A DNA stretch of 64,000 nt, taken from contig NZ_JASCQP010000021.1 in assembly GCF_030010555.1 (NCBI RefSeq), forward strand, positions 179,956-243,955, in the 5' to 3' direction. Below, piece after piece: positions 29,091 to 37,504 of the stretch (its first letter is position 1; each line of letters starts with the position of its first letter). Made by a program: the position numbers and the translations under genes. Source of the DNA: Halomonas rhizosphaerae (GTDB lineage: Bacteria; Pseudomonadota; Gammaproteobacteria; Pseudomonadales; Halomonadaceae). Below the pieces are notes generated by a model. The model was not told the origin of the DNA and did no database searches. It saw only the letters and a list, made by a program, of their open reading frames with translations.

Positions 29091-30773
29091 ATGATGCTGC
29101 GCCTGGCCCCCGTGCTGCTCGTCGCGCTGCTGGTTGCCCCGATCCTGGCCGGCCTGGGCATGGCCCTGCTGCCGGCCTTCGGCTACCTGCCGGCCCTGGG
29201 CGGGGATAGCCTGTCGCTCGCCCCCTGGCGGGCCCTGTTCGCCGAGCCCGGCATCTGGCGCTCGGCCACCATCAGCCTTGCCAGCGGATTGCTCGCTACC
29301 GCCATCTCGCTGGCGGTGGTCTTGCTCTACCTGGCCGCCGCGACCGGCAGCCGGCTCGACCGCTGGATCCGGCGACTGGTCTCGCCGCTGCTCTCCATTC
29401 CCCATGCCGCCGCGGCCTTCGGCCTGGCCTTCCTGATCGCCCCCTCGGGGCTGGTCGCGCGACTCGCCTCGCCAGGGCTGACCGGCTGGGAGCGTCCACC
29501 GGACCTGCTGATCGTCCAGGATCCCTGGGGGCTCTCCCTGATCGCGGGGCTGGTGATCAAGGAGATTCCCTTCCTGCTGCTGATGAGCCTGGCGGCCCTG
29601 CCCCAGCTCGACCCCGAACGGCGCGTCGCCATGGCCCGCTCGCTGGGCTACCGCCCGACCCTGGCCTGGTGGAAGGTGGTCGCCCCGTCGCTCTATCCGC
29701 TGATCCGCCTGCCGGTCTACGCGGTGATCGCCTACGCCTCGTCGGTGGTGGATGTGGCGATGATCCTCGGTCCCACCCTGCCACCGACGCTGGCCGTCTC
29801 GATCCTCGGCTGGTTCAGCGACCCCGACCTCGACAAGCGCTTCCTGGCCTCGGCCGGCGCGATCCTGCAGCTCGGCGTCACCGCCACGGCACTGGCGATC
29901 TGGTGGGGACTGGAGCGGCTCGTGGCCAGGCTGATGGGCGGCTGGATCGCCCGCGGCGGACGGCGCCGGGGCGAGACGGGGCTGCATGTCGCCGGCAAGC
30001 TGTGGATCCTGCTGGCCACGGTGATCGCCTTCTTCGGCATCGCCGGCCTGGCGATCCACTCCGTGGCGGGCTTCTGGCGCTTCCCCGACGCCCTGCCGGG
30101 AAGTTTCACCGCCGCACACTGGGCCCGGGTCCTGCCCTCGCTGGCCGGGCCGGTCGCCTCGACGGCGCTGATCGCCCTGTGCGCGACGCTGCTCGCCATG
30201 GTCCTGGCCCTGGCGGCACTGGAAAACGAGCAGCGGACCGGCCGACACCCCTCGCGGGCCCTGTGGCTGCTCTACCTGCCGCTGATCGTCCCGCAGATCG
30301 CCTTCCTGTTCGGCCTGGCGGTGGTGATGGAACAGCTCGGCACCCGACCGACCCTCGCCCTGGTCGCCTTCGGCCACCTGCTGTTCGTGCTGCCCTACGT
30401 CTTCCTCTCGCTTTCGGAGGCCTATCGGCGCTTCGACCCCCGCTGGTCTCGGCTGGCGCTGACGCTGGGCGCCTCGTGCAACGGTGCCTTCTGGCGCGTG
30501 CGTCTGCCGATGCTGCTGGCCCCGATCCTCACCGCCCTGGCCGTGGGGCTGGCGGTCAGCATCGGCCAGTATCTGCCCACCCAGCTGCTGGGGGGAGGAC
30601 GGGTGACCACCGTCACCACCGAGGCCGTCTCGCTGGCCGCCGGCGGCAACCGCCGGGTGATCGGCGTCTGGGCACTGGTTCAGGCCTGTCTGCCCCTGGC
30701 GGGTTTCATCCTCGCCGTCGGCCTGCCCAGGTTGCTATGGTCGAGGCGGCGCGGCATGCAAGGAGCCCCATGA
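29091..30773 (+). CDS. ynjC: ABC transporter permease YnjC-like (two permease domains)
   Basis: 560 residues, about 12 helices, with two BPD permease units. The first EAA-like loop (LPQLDPERRVAMARSLGY) is near residue 170, and the second half has YRRFDPRWSRLALTLGA. YnjC is likewise double-length in E. coli. The ATG at 29091 follows CGACGAGG. The stop overlaps the ATPase start (ATGA). Confidence 0.87.
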   Translation: MMLRLAPVLLVALLVAPILAGLGMALLPAFGYLPALGGDSLSLAPWRALFAEPGIWRSATISLASGLLATAISLAVVLLYLAAATGSRLDRWIRRLVSPLLSIPHAAAAFGLAFLIAPSGLVARLASPGLTGWERPPDLLIVQDPWGLSLIAGLVIKEIPFLLLMSLAALPQLDPERRVAMARSLGYRPTLAWWKVVAPSLYPLIRLPVYAVIAYASSVVDVAMILGPTLPPTLAVSILGWFSDPDLDKRFLASAGAILQLGVTATALAIWWGLERLVARLMGGWIARGGRRRGETGLHVAGKLWILLATVIAFFGIAGLAIHSVAGFWRFPDALPGSFTAAHWARVLPSLAGPVASTALIALCATLLAMVLALAALENEQRTGRHPSRALWLLYLPLIVPQIAFLFGLAVVMEQLGTRPTLALVAFGHLLFVLPYVFLSLSEAYRRFDPRWSRLALTLGASCNGAFWRVRLPMLLAPILTALAVGLAVSIGQYLPTQLLGGGRVTTVTTEAVSLAAGGNRRVIGVWALVQACLPLAGFILAVGLPRLLWSRRRGMQGAP

Positions 30774-31405
30774 ACGCCACCCATCGACTCGAACTTCGTG
30801 ATATCTGCATCCAGCTGGGCGACCAGGTCCTGGTGGAGCTCGATGCCGAGATCGGCCCCGGCGAGGTCCTCACCGTCATGGGACCCTCCGGCTCGGGCAA
30901 GTCGACCCTGCTCGCCTATCTCGCCGGCTTCCTGGCGCCCGAGTTCCGGGCCGGAGGCCAGGTGCTGCTCGACGGCCACGACATCAGCGGCCTGCCGGCC
31001 GAGCGGCGCGGCATCGGCCTGCTGTTCCAGGATCCGCTGCTCTTCCCCCACCTCTCGGTAGCCGGCAACCTGCGCTTCGGCATGCCCAGGGACAGTACCG
31101 ACAAGGCCGCGCGGGTCGACAAGGCCCTGGCAAACATCGGCCTCGCCGGGTTCGGCGACCGGGACCCGGCCACCCTCTCCGGCGGCCAGAAGGCCCGGGT
31201 GGCGCTGATGCGCCTGCTGCTGTCGGCCCCCTGTGCGGTGCTGCTCGACGAACCCTTCTCGAAGCTCGATACCCACCTGCGCCATGAGATGCGCCGGCTG
31301 GTGTTCGACCGCCTGCGCGAGGCCGGCCTGCCCAGCCTGCTGGTGACTCACGATGGTGAAGACGCCGAGGATGCCGGTGGGCGGGTGATCGAACTGTCCC
31401 ACTGA
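30770..31405 (+). CDS. ynjD: ABC transporter ATP-binding protein YnjD-like
   Basis: 211 residues. Walker A MGPSGSGKST, signature LSGGQKARVALMRLLL, Walker B CAVLLDEPFSKLD and the switch His in LLVTHDGEDAED are all present. The start is set by the ATGA overlap with ynjC. The longer open frame upstream of it is a ynjC shadow. Confidence 0.9.
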   Translation: MNATHRLELRDICIQLGDQVLVELDAEIGPGEVLTVMGPSGSGKSTLLAYLAGFLAPEFRAGGQVLLDGHDISGLPAERRGIGLLFQDPLLFPHLSVAGNLRFGMPRDSTDKAARVDKALANIGLAGFGDRDPATLSGGQKARVALMRLLLSAPCAVLLDEPFSKLDTHLRHEMRRLVFDRLREAGLPSLLVTHDGEDAEDAGGRVIELSH

Positions 31406-31434
31406 GCCTCTGGGCCCCCTGACCCGAGACGGGC

Positions 31435-32169
31435 TCAGGCCGGTTCCTGCCAGTGCAGCTCGTGGGGGTCGAAGCCCCCTACCAGCCCGGGCTTGACGAC
31501 CTCGAACCAGGGGGAAAGATCGAAATCGCGGGGGGTGAACAGCGTATGGTGGCGGCGCTGGAACACCCTCGCCTCGCCCGCAACGGTGATCGGCAGGATC
31601 GGATAGCGAATCGACTGGAAGGCCTCGGCGATCAGGGTCGAACAGATGGCCCGGGTCGGATCGCCGCTGCCCAGCCCGAGCATGTGCCGTCGCCAGGGCG
31701 TGGGCACGGGGGGCAAGGGCAGCAGGTAACGGGCCAGGTCGAGGATGTTGCGCAGGTCGTAGCGGTGACCCACGCGCCCGCAGGCAAAGGCGATCAACCG
31801 CTCGAGGTCCTGACGCCCCAGGCCTACCGGCCGGCAGATGCGCAGCGGATAGCCCTCGAACTCATCGAATCCCACCACACGCACCCCCTCCGCCAGGTCG
31901 GCCTCGACAAAACCGCCGCCCCGGACCGAGGCTGCCGACCCCGCACAGCCACCCTCGCCAACATAGAGGGCGGCATGGGACCAGGTGGACTGCGTCAGGT
32001 ACTTGATCACCGTGCTGATCCTCGAGGAGCCCTCGACCAGCAGGACATCACCGGGCTCGAGACATGCCTGCACGCCCTCGTCGACGGGTAACTGGGGGCT
32101 GAGCCAGGGTCTGGGGCAGGAGAGCCAGCACCCGAGGCCATAACCACAGCGTTCAAGCATGTTGGACAT
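31435..32169 (-). CDS. YiiX/YebB-like permuted NlpC/P60 cysteine peptidase
   Basis: 244 residues. The permuted papain-like order is visible: an early His motif (STWSHAALYVG) after GDVLLVEGSSRISTVIKY, then the Cys motif RAICSTLIAEAF. Such enzymes act as peptidases, amidases or lipid acyltransferases; the substrate is unknown. ATG at 32169 follows GGAGGG. An ECF promoter match lies upstream, and it diverges from the glycosyltransferase pair, which has its own match. A role in processing the acidic-repeat proteins is only a guess. Confidence 0.78.
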   Translation of the reverse strand: MSNMLERCGYGLGCWLSCPRPWLSPQLPVDEGVQACLEPGDVLLVEGSSRISTVIKYLTQSTWSHAALYVGEGGCAGSAASVRGGGFVEADLAEGVRVVGFDEFEGYPLRICRPVGLGRQDLERLIAFACGRVGHRYDLRNILDLARYLLPLPPVPTPWRRHMLGLGSGDPTRAICSTLIAEAFQSIRYPILPITVAGEARVFQRRHHTLFTPRDFDLSPWFEVVKPGLVGGFDPHELHWQEPA

Positions 32170-32285
32170 CGATGGGGCCCTCCGGCGACTCAGGAGATGG
32201 ATGACGCCAGGGCGAGCCACCAGGCGTGAAGAAGCCTCATGACCTGCCCTTCTCTTGTCCCCGGCATCGGCGGCTCTGCGTTTCT

Positions 32286-32311
32286 GTCGTATCGTCGGAA
32301 GACGCCTTACA
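32286..32311 (-). promoter_or_regulatory. ECF-type promoter match before the cysteine peptidase
   Basis: Minus strand TGTAAGGC, 14 bases, CGAC. It is back to back with the plus-strand match at 32334, so the two form a divergent promoter pair. Confidence 0.65.
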
Positions 32312-32333
32312 GGAGCGGCAGCCACCGCCATCT

Positions 32334-32359
32334 TGTAAGGCCGAGGCGGATGATCCGAC
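32334..32359 (+). promoter_or_regulatory. ECF-type promoter match before glycosyltransferase pair
   Basis: TGTAAGGC, 14 bases, CGAC, ending 45 bp before the start at 32405. Confidence 0.65.
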
Positions 32360-32404
32360 CCAAGGCATCACAGCACCGATACGCGCATCAGGAGGACCGT
32401 CGGC

Positions 32405-33097
32405 ATGCCGGAAACGCCGAGGCTCAGCATCATCATCCCGACACTGGACGAAGCGGCCACCATCGAGGAGTTGCTGACCCGTCTGACGCCCTGGGAGGCC
32501 GACGGCGTCGAGATACTGGTCGTGGACGGGGGCAGCCTCGACGATACGGTGAGCCGGGCCCGCCCCCTGGCAACAAGGGTACTGCGTCGAGCGTCTGGCC
32601 GAGCCCGACAGATGAATGCCGGGGCTCGCGAGGCCCGCGGACGACACCTGCTGTTCCTGCATGCCGATACGCGACTCCCCCCGCGCGCCGACCTGTCGAT
32701 CGCGTCGGCCCTGTCAGGCCAGTGCGTGTGGGGCCGCTTCGATGTCCGTCTGGAAGGGAGGCATCCGCTGCTGCCCGTGATCGCCGGCGCCATGAACCTG
32801 CGCTCACGCCTGACGGGCATCGCCACCGGCGACCAGGGGCTGTTCATGACCCGGGAGGCCTTCGACGCCGCGGGCGGCTTTCCCGACCAGCCGCTGATGG
32901 AGGACATCGAGATGTCGCGGCGACTCAAGCGGCAATCGCCGCCGGCCTGCCTGCGCGCCAGGGTGACGACCTCGGGACGGCGTTGGGCGCGAGAGGGTGT
33001 CTGGCGGACCCTGCTGCTGATGTGGCGACTGCGCTGGCGCTACTGGCGGGGGGCGTCGGCGGATGTCCTGGCCCGGGAATATCGCCATGTCCGCTGA
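32405..33097 (+). CDS. Family 2 glycosyltransferase (TIGR04283-like)
   Basis: 230 residues. A GT-A fold is shown by LSIIIPTLDEAATIEELL, then VVDGGSLDDT and the HADTRLP metal site. The pairing with a DUF2064 protein is the pattern annotated elsewhere as arsenosugar biosynthesis, but no arsenic-methylating enzyme is present here. It overlaps the next gene by 11 bp. Confidence 0.82.
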   Translation: MPETPRLSIIIPTLDEAATIEELLTRLTPWEADGVEILVVDGGSLDDTVSRARPLATRVLRRASGRARQMNAGAREARGRHLLFLHADTRLPPRADLSIASALSGQCVWGRFDVRLEGRHPLLPVIAGAMNLRSRLTGIATGDQGLFMTREAFDAAGGFPDQPLMEDIEMSRRLKRQSPPACLRARVTTSGRRWAREGVWRTLLLMWRLRWRYWRGASADVLAREYRHVR

Positions 33098-33734
33098 CAC
33101 CCGCGGCCAGGCGCCCCTGGCGATACTCGCCAAGGCTCCGATTCCGGGACAGGTGAAGACGCGCCTGATGCCGGCCCTGGGCGCCGAGGGCGCCTGCCGG
33201 CTGCACGAGCGGCTGCTGCGGCATGCGGTGGGCACTGCCCTCGCGGCGACCTCGCCGCAACGCATCACCCTGTGGACGGCACTGGATCATGCCCACCCCA
33301 TGTTCCGGGAACTGGCCGACCGGCATGGCATCAGGCTTCGCGCTCAGCCCGAGGGCGACCTGGGAGAGCGCATGTACCACGCCCTTCAGGCCATGGACGC
33401 GCCGGGAGTGCTGATCGGCAGCGACTGTCCGGCGCTCACCCCTGCGCTGCTCAAGCGCTGCCAGGCGGCCCTGACGGACGCCGACGCCGTCTTCCTGCCG
33501 GTGGAGGATGGCGGCTATGCGCTGGTCGGGGTCCGACGAGCCGACCACCGCCTCTTCGCCGCCATCGACTGGGGCACGAACCGCGTCATGGCACAGACGC
33601 GCGATCGCGCCGATGAGCTGGACTGGCGGCTGGTATGTCCCGCCCGCCTCTGGGATGTGGACAGGCCCGAGGACCTCGATCGGCTGGTGAATCATCCCCA
33701 CCTGATCTCGATGACCGGCGGCCGTTATCGATGA
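33087..33734 (+). CDS. DUF2064 / TIGR04282-like nucleotidyl- or glycosyltransferase
   Basis: 215 residues. AILAKAPIPGQVKTRLMP near the N-terminus, LIGSDCPALTP and FLPVEDGGYALVG are the DUF2064 signatures, related to the CofC/MobA GT-A fold. The ATG at 33087 is inside the end of the preceding gene. Function unproven; context with the GT2 gene suggests synthesis of a small sugar conjugate. Confidence 0.82.
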   Translation: MSADTRGQAPLAILAKAPIPGQVKTRLMPALGAEGACRLHERLLRHAVGTALAATSPQRITLWTALDHAHPMFRELADRHGIRLRAQPEGDLGERMYHALQAMDAPGVLIGSDCPALTPALLKRCQAALTDADAVFLPVEDGGYALVGVRRADHRLFAAIDWGTNRVMAQTRDRADELDWRLVCPARLWDVDRPEDLDRLVNHPHLISMTGGRYR

Positions 33735-34106
33735 CCCGGCATGCCGGACCCATCACCCATGGTCGGGAATAAGCCTGATCATCTCCACATCATCTCCTAC
33801 GTCGATGGAAGGAAACCTCCTGACATAAGAAACAAAGGACATCGATCACTCAAGAAGTAACGGATCATTCCTGTCAACCACATACTTGCCACCAAGCATC
33901 GAAAACCCGACATTATTTACAAGGAAAAGCAGCAGGATTCCTGACGACAGTGACGCCAGTTTTCCTGTCGGAAACCTTGCGATTCCTGTAAGGAAAGCCT
34001 GACTTGAACGACTCACCCGGGAGATCCTGTACCCTGGCTGACACCAGCTGCTAGACTTTGCCTGAATCCGGTCCAAGCATCAGCATAGGGAACGAGGGAC
34101 TCATAG
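33735..34106. other. Intergenic region upstream of the ECF sigma gene
   Basis: About 370 bases, noticeably less GC-rich than the surroundings. It contains the sigma factor's own promoter match (33987-34012). I see no convincing gene; one 76-codon minus-strand frame (33846-34076) covers the promoter and lacks a clear ribosome site. Confidence 0.55.
33987..34012 (+). promoter_or_regulatory. ECF-type autoregulatory promoter match
   Basis: TGTAAGGA, 14 bases, CGAC, ending 94 bp before the sigma start. ECF factors usually activate their own promoter, so this site anchors the motif assignment. Confidence 0.7.
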
Positions 34107-34685
34107 ATGAACGAAAAAGAAGATAGGCTACAGAGACTTACAGCTGTCAGGCCACGACTGGTCTCCTTCGCCCTCATGCACTTGCGTGATCGAAGCCAGG
34201 CCGAGGATGCCGTACAGGAGGCAATGATGTCGGCCATCGAAAAGAATGAAAGCTTTGCCGGACGATCCGGTTACGAGACCTGGGTCTTCGGCATCCTCAA
34301 ATACAAGCTCCTCGATGCCATGCGCGTACAGAAGCGTCATGGACGCTGGCAGCCCCTCGAGGATGAGGACGACGACGACGCCATCGACCGACAATTCCAG
34401 CAGAATGGCCGCTGGCAGGAGAGTGCTCGCCCTTCCAGTTGGGGTGAGCCCGAGGCAGCTTTCGAGACCGAGCACTTCTGGCAGGTCTTCGATGCCTGCA
34501 TGATCGCCCTGCCGGAAAACGCCGCCAGGGTGTTTTCCCTGCGCGAGCTGATGGGGCTCTCCACCGACGATATCTGCCGGGAGCTGGACATCAAGGAGAA
34601 CAACTGCTGGGTGATACTGCATCGCGCCCGGCTGCGACTCAGGGCCTGCATCGAAAAGGGCTGGCTTAAGGAGGAAACGGCATGA
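34107..34685 (+). CDS. ECF-type sigma-70 family RNA polymerase sigma factor
   Basis: 192 residues. Region 2 spans about 15-80 (HLRDRSQAEDAVQEAMMSAI, then YETWVFGILKYKLLDAMR). Region 4 spans about 130-185 (LPENAARVFSLRELMGLST, DICRELDIKENNCWVILHRA). There is an acidic linker DEDDDDAID near 91-99. Its stop overlaps the anti-sigma start (ATGA), a sign of stoichiometric co-production. I infer it recognises TGTAAGGA-N14-CGAC. Confidence 0.92.
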   Translation: MNEKEDRLQRLTAVRPRLVSFALMHLRDRSQAEDAVQEAMMSAIEKNESFAGRSGYETWVFGILKYKLLDAMRVQKRHGRWQPLEDEDDDDAIDRQFQQNGRWQESARPSSWGEPEAAFETEHFWQVFDACMIALPENAARVFSLRELMGLSTDDICRELDIKENNCWVILHRARLRLRACIEKGWLKEETA

Positions 34686-34885
34686 TGATGTGCAAGGAAG
34701 CGACCCGCCTGATGTCTCTCAAGCAGGACCGCCCTCTCAACTTCCAGGAACGGGTATCCCTGAGGTTACACCTTTCCATGTGCGGCGCCTGCCGAGAGTG
34801 TGACAGACAGTTCACGCTGCTTCATGAGGCCGGCAGGCGATTCGGCCCGGAACTTGACCCCGAGCGGGACGATCACGGGCACTGA
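34682..34885 (+). CDS. Short zinc-finger anti-sigma factor (zf-HC2)
   Basis: 67 residues. The ZAS motif H-3x-C-2x-C is seen as HLSMCGAC, with an upstream Cys in MMMCKEATRL. No membrane segment, so it is a soluble anti-sigma that probably senses a redox or metal signal in the cytoplasm. Start overlaps the sigma gene by ATGA. Confidence 0.85.
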   Translation: MMMCKEATRLMSLKQDRPLNFQERVSLRLHLSMCGACRECDRQFTLLHEAGRRFGPELDPERDDHGH

Positions 34886-34912
34886 GGCCCGTCAATCTTT
34901 CACAGTCTGGCC

Positions 34913-35371
34913 TCACTGGCCTGCGGCAGCGTTTGCCACGCCCTCCAGTACACCGGCGACCTTGTCCAGAGGCAGGTCGCACTCCTCCAGTGAATGGCGC
35001 TCGGCCAGGTAGTGTGGCGAATTCCACTCCAGCCTGACGCCCTCGTCGGTCTCCCGCACCACCATCTTTTGGGGCAGGTCCAGCGCCATGCTTCCCTGGC
35101 ACTGCATCATCGGCGTACCCACCTGCGGATTTCCGAAGATGAAGGTACGGGTCGCCGGCAACGAGAGCCCCACGCCCTCCGCATTGGCGGTGTGATCGAC
35201 AACGGTCATCAGGGTCAGTCCCTTGTCCTCGATGGCCTCACGAAGCCGCTCCTCGACACGCTCGATATCGTCGCTCGACTGCAGGTGCATCACCCCATGC
35301 TCTTCCGCCTGCACCACCAGCGGTACAGCCACGAACATGGCAATGGCCGTCCAGATCAGCGTCTTGCGCAT
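34913..35371 (-). CDS. Exported DUF302 protein
   Basis: 152 residues with a signal peptide (about 1-22, ending VVQA). The DUF302 core is GLTLMTVVDHTANAEGVGL, TFIFGNPQVGTPMMQ and LDLPQKMVV. Function of DUF302 is unknown. It is convergent with the anti-sigma gene. A second DUF302 gene lies at 37505. Confidence 0.85.
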   Translation of the reverse strand: MRKTLIWTAIAMFVAVPLVVQAEEHGVMHLQSSDDIERVEERLREAIEDKGLTLMTVVDHTANAEGVGLSLPATRTFIFGNPQVGTPMMQCQGSMALDLPQKMVVRETDEGVRLEWNSPHYLAERHSLEECDLPLDKVAGVLEGVANAAAGQ

Positions 35372-35485
35372 GGAATCTCCTCACTTTCAGCGAATGTCCT
35401 CTCAGGATGGCCAAGACCCCCGCACAAGGCAAGAAACCCGGGCCTGAGGGATCAGGTCCGGGGTCAGTTGCTCTAGGGCAGGGGA

Positions 35486-35743
35486 TCAGTTCCACCAGTA
35501 GCGCAGGGCTTCTCGCGTCTGCTGCCATTCGTCATCTGACCGGCGATGCTGCCCTTCTCCACGTTGACTCACCTCCCTGTCGCGCCGCTGATCGATGGCA
35601 TTTTCCGCCTGAATGGCCGAGCTTTTACTTTTCTCTTGCAACGCCTGACGACGCTTCTCCTGATACTCGGAGTCCATCGCCATCAGGGGGACGGCACTCA
35701 GCATCAAGGCCATCATGGCCAATGATACGGTTCGAATTTTCAT
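35486..35743 (-). CDS. Small exported hypothetical protein
   Basis: 85 residues: a signal peptide (MKIRTVSLAMMALMLSAVPL, ending near MAMD) and a short charged helical mature part, QEKRRQALQEKSKSSAIQAE, ending EALRYWWN. No family recognised. Confidence 0.65.
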   Translation of the reverse strand: MKIRTVSLAMMALMLSAVPLMAMDSEYQEKRRQALQEKSKSSAIQAENAIDQRRDREVSQRGEGQHRRSDDEWQQTREALRYWWN

Positions 35744-36041
35744 GGCTACACCTCGTGACTCTCGGCTAGTAAAAGACCTTTAATCAGGTCTTGATACTTG
35801 GTGCACTGGAGGCCATCATCCTTACGATACATCCAAAAAAGAGACGCCATCCAAGAAAATAAAGCGGAAGAACCTTATCACTTTATGACGTAACGAGGAG
35901 ATGAATCCGGCTCTATCACGGTAAGACTTCGCCTTCTCTTCATCACATGACGAAACCCTTTTTCCGTGATGACGTTACACGACATTCGAGACACCACCGA
36001 TCCGACCCAGGGCGCTTGACATACGTGGAGTGACTTTTCCC
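35744..36041. other. AT-richer intergenic region with a short hairpin
   Basis: About 300 bases between divergent genes. It has a 7-bp inverted repeat AAGACCT/AGGTCTT with a 6-base loop (35773-35792), possibly an operator. No ECF promoter match was found here. A 69-codon minus-strand frame at 35878-36087 is not supported. Confidence 0.45.
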
Positions 36042-36707
36042 ATGACCAGATCCTTTTCCCCCTGCTGCCTGCTAACCTTGACGACACTGGTCGCAGGGCC
36101 GGTCATCGCAGCAGATGACCTGATCTTCTCGCCGGATGATATTCACTCATGGCCGACACGAAATTTCGAGGGCGAGACCGAGTACCGGGTCATCGAGCGG
36201 CAAGGCACTCGGCTCCTCCAGGCCAGCGCCCGGCAGCAGGCCTCGGCGAAATACCTGGAACGCGAGATCGACCTTCGCGAGACGCCTTACCTGCATTGGT
36301 GCTGGCAGGTATCAGGAATACATGAGGGGCTCGACGAGACACGAAAGTCGGGTGACGATTACCCGGCCAGGGTCTATGTGGCTCGCAAGACGGGGCTGCT
36401 GCCCTGGCAGGTCGAGGCGGTGAACTACGTGTGGGCCTCGAGCCAGCCTGCCGGCACGGACTGGCCCAATGCCTTTACCTCACGCGCCCAGCTGCTGGCC
36501 CTGCAGAGTGGTGAAGCGCGCGTGGGCGAATGGGTGGCGGAAGTGAGGGATGTCCGAGAGGACTATCTGCGACTCTTCGGGAGTCGCCCGGACAGCATCG
36601 ATGGCCTCGCCCTGATGAGCGACGGCGACAATGCCGGGGTGGATGCCACGGCCTGGTTCACGCATCTGGCATTTTCCGCGAGTCCCGAACCGCCCGACTG
36701 TCCCTGA
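36042..36707 (+). CDS. Exported DUF3047 protein
   Basis: 221 residues with a signal peptide (about 1-23, ending VIAA). Features of DUF3047 are YLHWCWQVSG, DDYPARVYVARK and AVNYVWASSQPAGTDWPNAF, plus DGLALMSDGDNAG near the end. The family is of unknown function. Start 36042 is preferred over an in-frame GTG at 36030. Confidence 0.85.
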   Translation: MTRSFSPCCLLTLTTLVAGPVIAADDLIFSPDDIHSWPTRNFEGETEYRVIERQGTRLLQASARQQASAKYLEREIDLRETPYLHWCWQVSGIHEGLDETRKSGDDYPARVYVARKTGLLPWQVEAVNYVWASSQPAGTDWPNAFTSRAQLLALQSGEARVGEWVAEVRDVREDYLRLFGSRPDSIDGLALMSDGDNAGVDATAWFTHLAFSASPEPPDCP

Positions 36708-36750
36708 CCCCGGACGGCGATACCGACCGGTGGCCGCGTATCGCCACTCA

Positions 36751-37203
36751 TCAGCTACAACGACGACGTGCTTCCCAGCTGACCGGGCCCGGGCGTTGCC
36801 TGGCCGCATCCAGGGACAGCCGGTCCTCTTCCCGGAAGGCCATCACCACAAGACTAGCGACAAAGATGATCAGGGAAGGATAGAAGAGGGCATTCGTGCC
36901 CTCCAGGTACCATCCCCAGGGATCGATGATCGAGGCACTAACCGCGACCAGCGACGCCGCGTTGAAGATCAGCTGAAGAGGATATACCCAGCGCCTGACC
37001 AGGCCGATGACCACCAGCAGGCCGACCAGCATCTGGACGGCACCCGCCAGTGGCAGCAGGGTCTCGCTCGCCATGAGTCCGCCATAGAAATTGTCGGCGA
37101 TGGCGAGGCCATGCTCGACATTGACGATCTTGTCGACTCCCCAGATCAGCAGCAAACCGCCCAGCGAGATCCTCAACAGCAGCAGGCTCAACGTCTTGGT
37201 CAT
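36751..37203 (-). CDS. DoxX-family membrane protein
   Basis: 150 residues, four hydrophobic helices (about 6-20, 50-72, 76-95, 105-125). LLLLRISLGGLLLIWGVDKI at the start and GAVQMLVGLLVVIGLVRRW are typical of DoxX. ATG at 37203 follows GAGGAAG. An ECF promoter match lies about 70 bp upstream. DoxX genes often accompany ECF/anti-sigma pairs and RiPP-like operons in proteobacteria. Confidence 0.85.
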   Translation of the reverse strand: MTKTLSLLLLRISLGGLLLIWGVDKIVNVEHGLAIADNFYGGLMASETLLPLAGAVQMLVGLLVVIGLVRRWVYPLQLIFNAASLVAVSASIIDPWGWYLEGTNALFYPSLIIFVASLVVMAFREEDRLSLDAARQRPGPVSWEARRRCS

Positions 37204-37504
37204 CTTTCTTCCTCGATACTCCATGGTGGATTCGACGTTCCTGACATGGCACGCCAGTGAGACGCCGCCACTCGGTCGCCGAGGCCGGCGTGTCCTTACA
37301 CAAGGAAGTCGGCCGGACCGGGCAAGTGTCCGATCGTCCTGGCTCGGGGGTCGGGAAATGAAGATGCGGTGGCGCAATCACCGCTGCAGGATATGGCCGA
37401 CCCGCCGTCGTGACCGTCCTGGAGGAACGGCCGCAGTTGGCCGAACGAGGGAGGGGGTTGCGACGCGTCAGCGCCTCAAGTGCCCGAGGTGACGCTCGAT
37501 CCGG
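37204..37504. other. Intergenic region upstream of doxX
   Basis: About 300 bases. It holds the ECF promoter match at 37275-37300; beyond that I see no gene or structure. Confidence 0.5.
37275..37300 (-). promoter_or_regulatory. ECF-type promoter match before doxX
   Basis: Minus strand TGTAAGGA, 14 bases, CGAC, about 70 bp before the doxX ATG. Confidence 0.65.

Noticed and set aside
33846..34076. 76-codon minus-strand ORF upstream of the sigma gene
   Set aside because: No ribosome site, covers the promoter match, no recognisable family.
35820..35840. CGTAAGGA on the minus strand as an eighth ECF site
   Set aside because: The first base differs and there is no CGAC at 14 or 15 bases.
36270..36300. 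AGGTAAGG-N14-CGAT inside the DUF3047 gene as an ECF site
   Set aside because: Both boxes deviate and it lies inside a coding region pointing away from a gene start.
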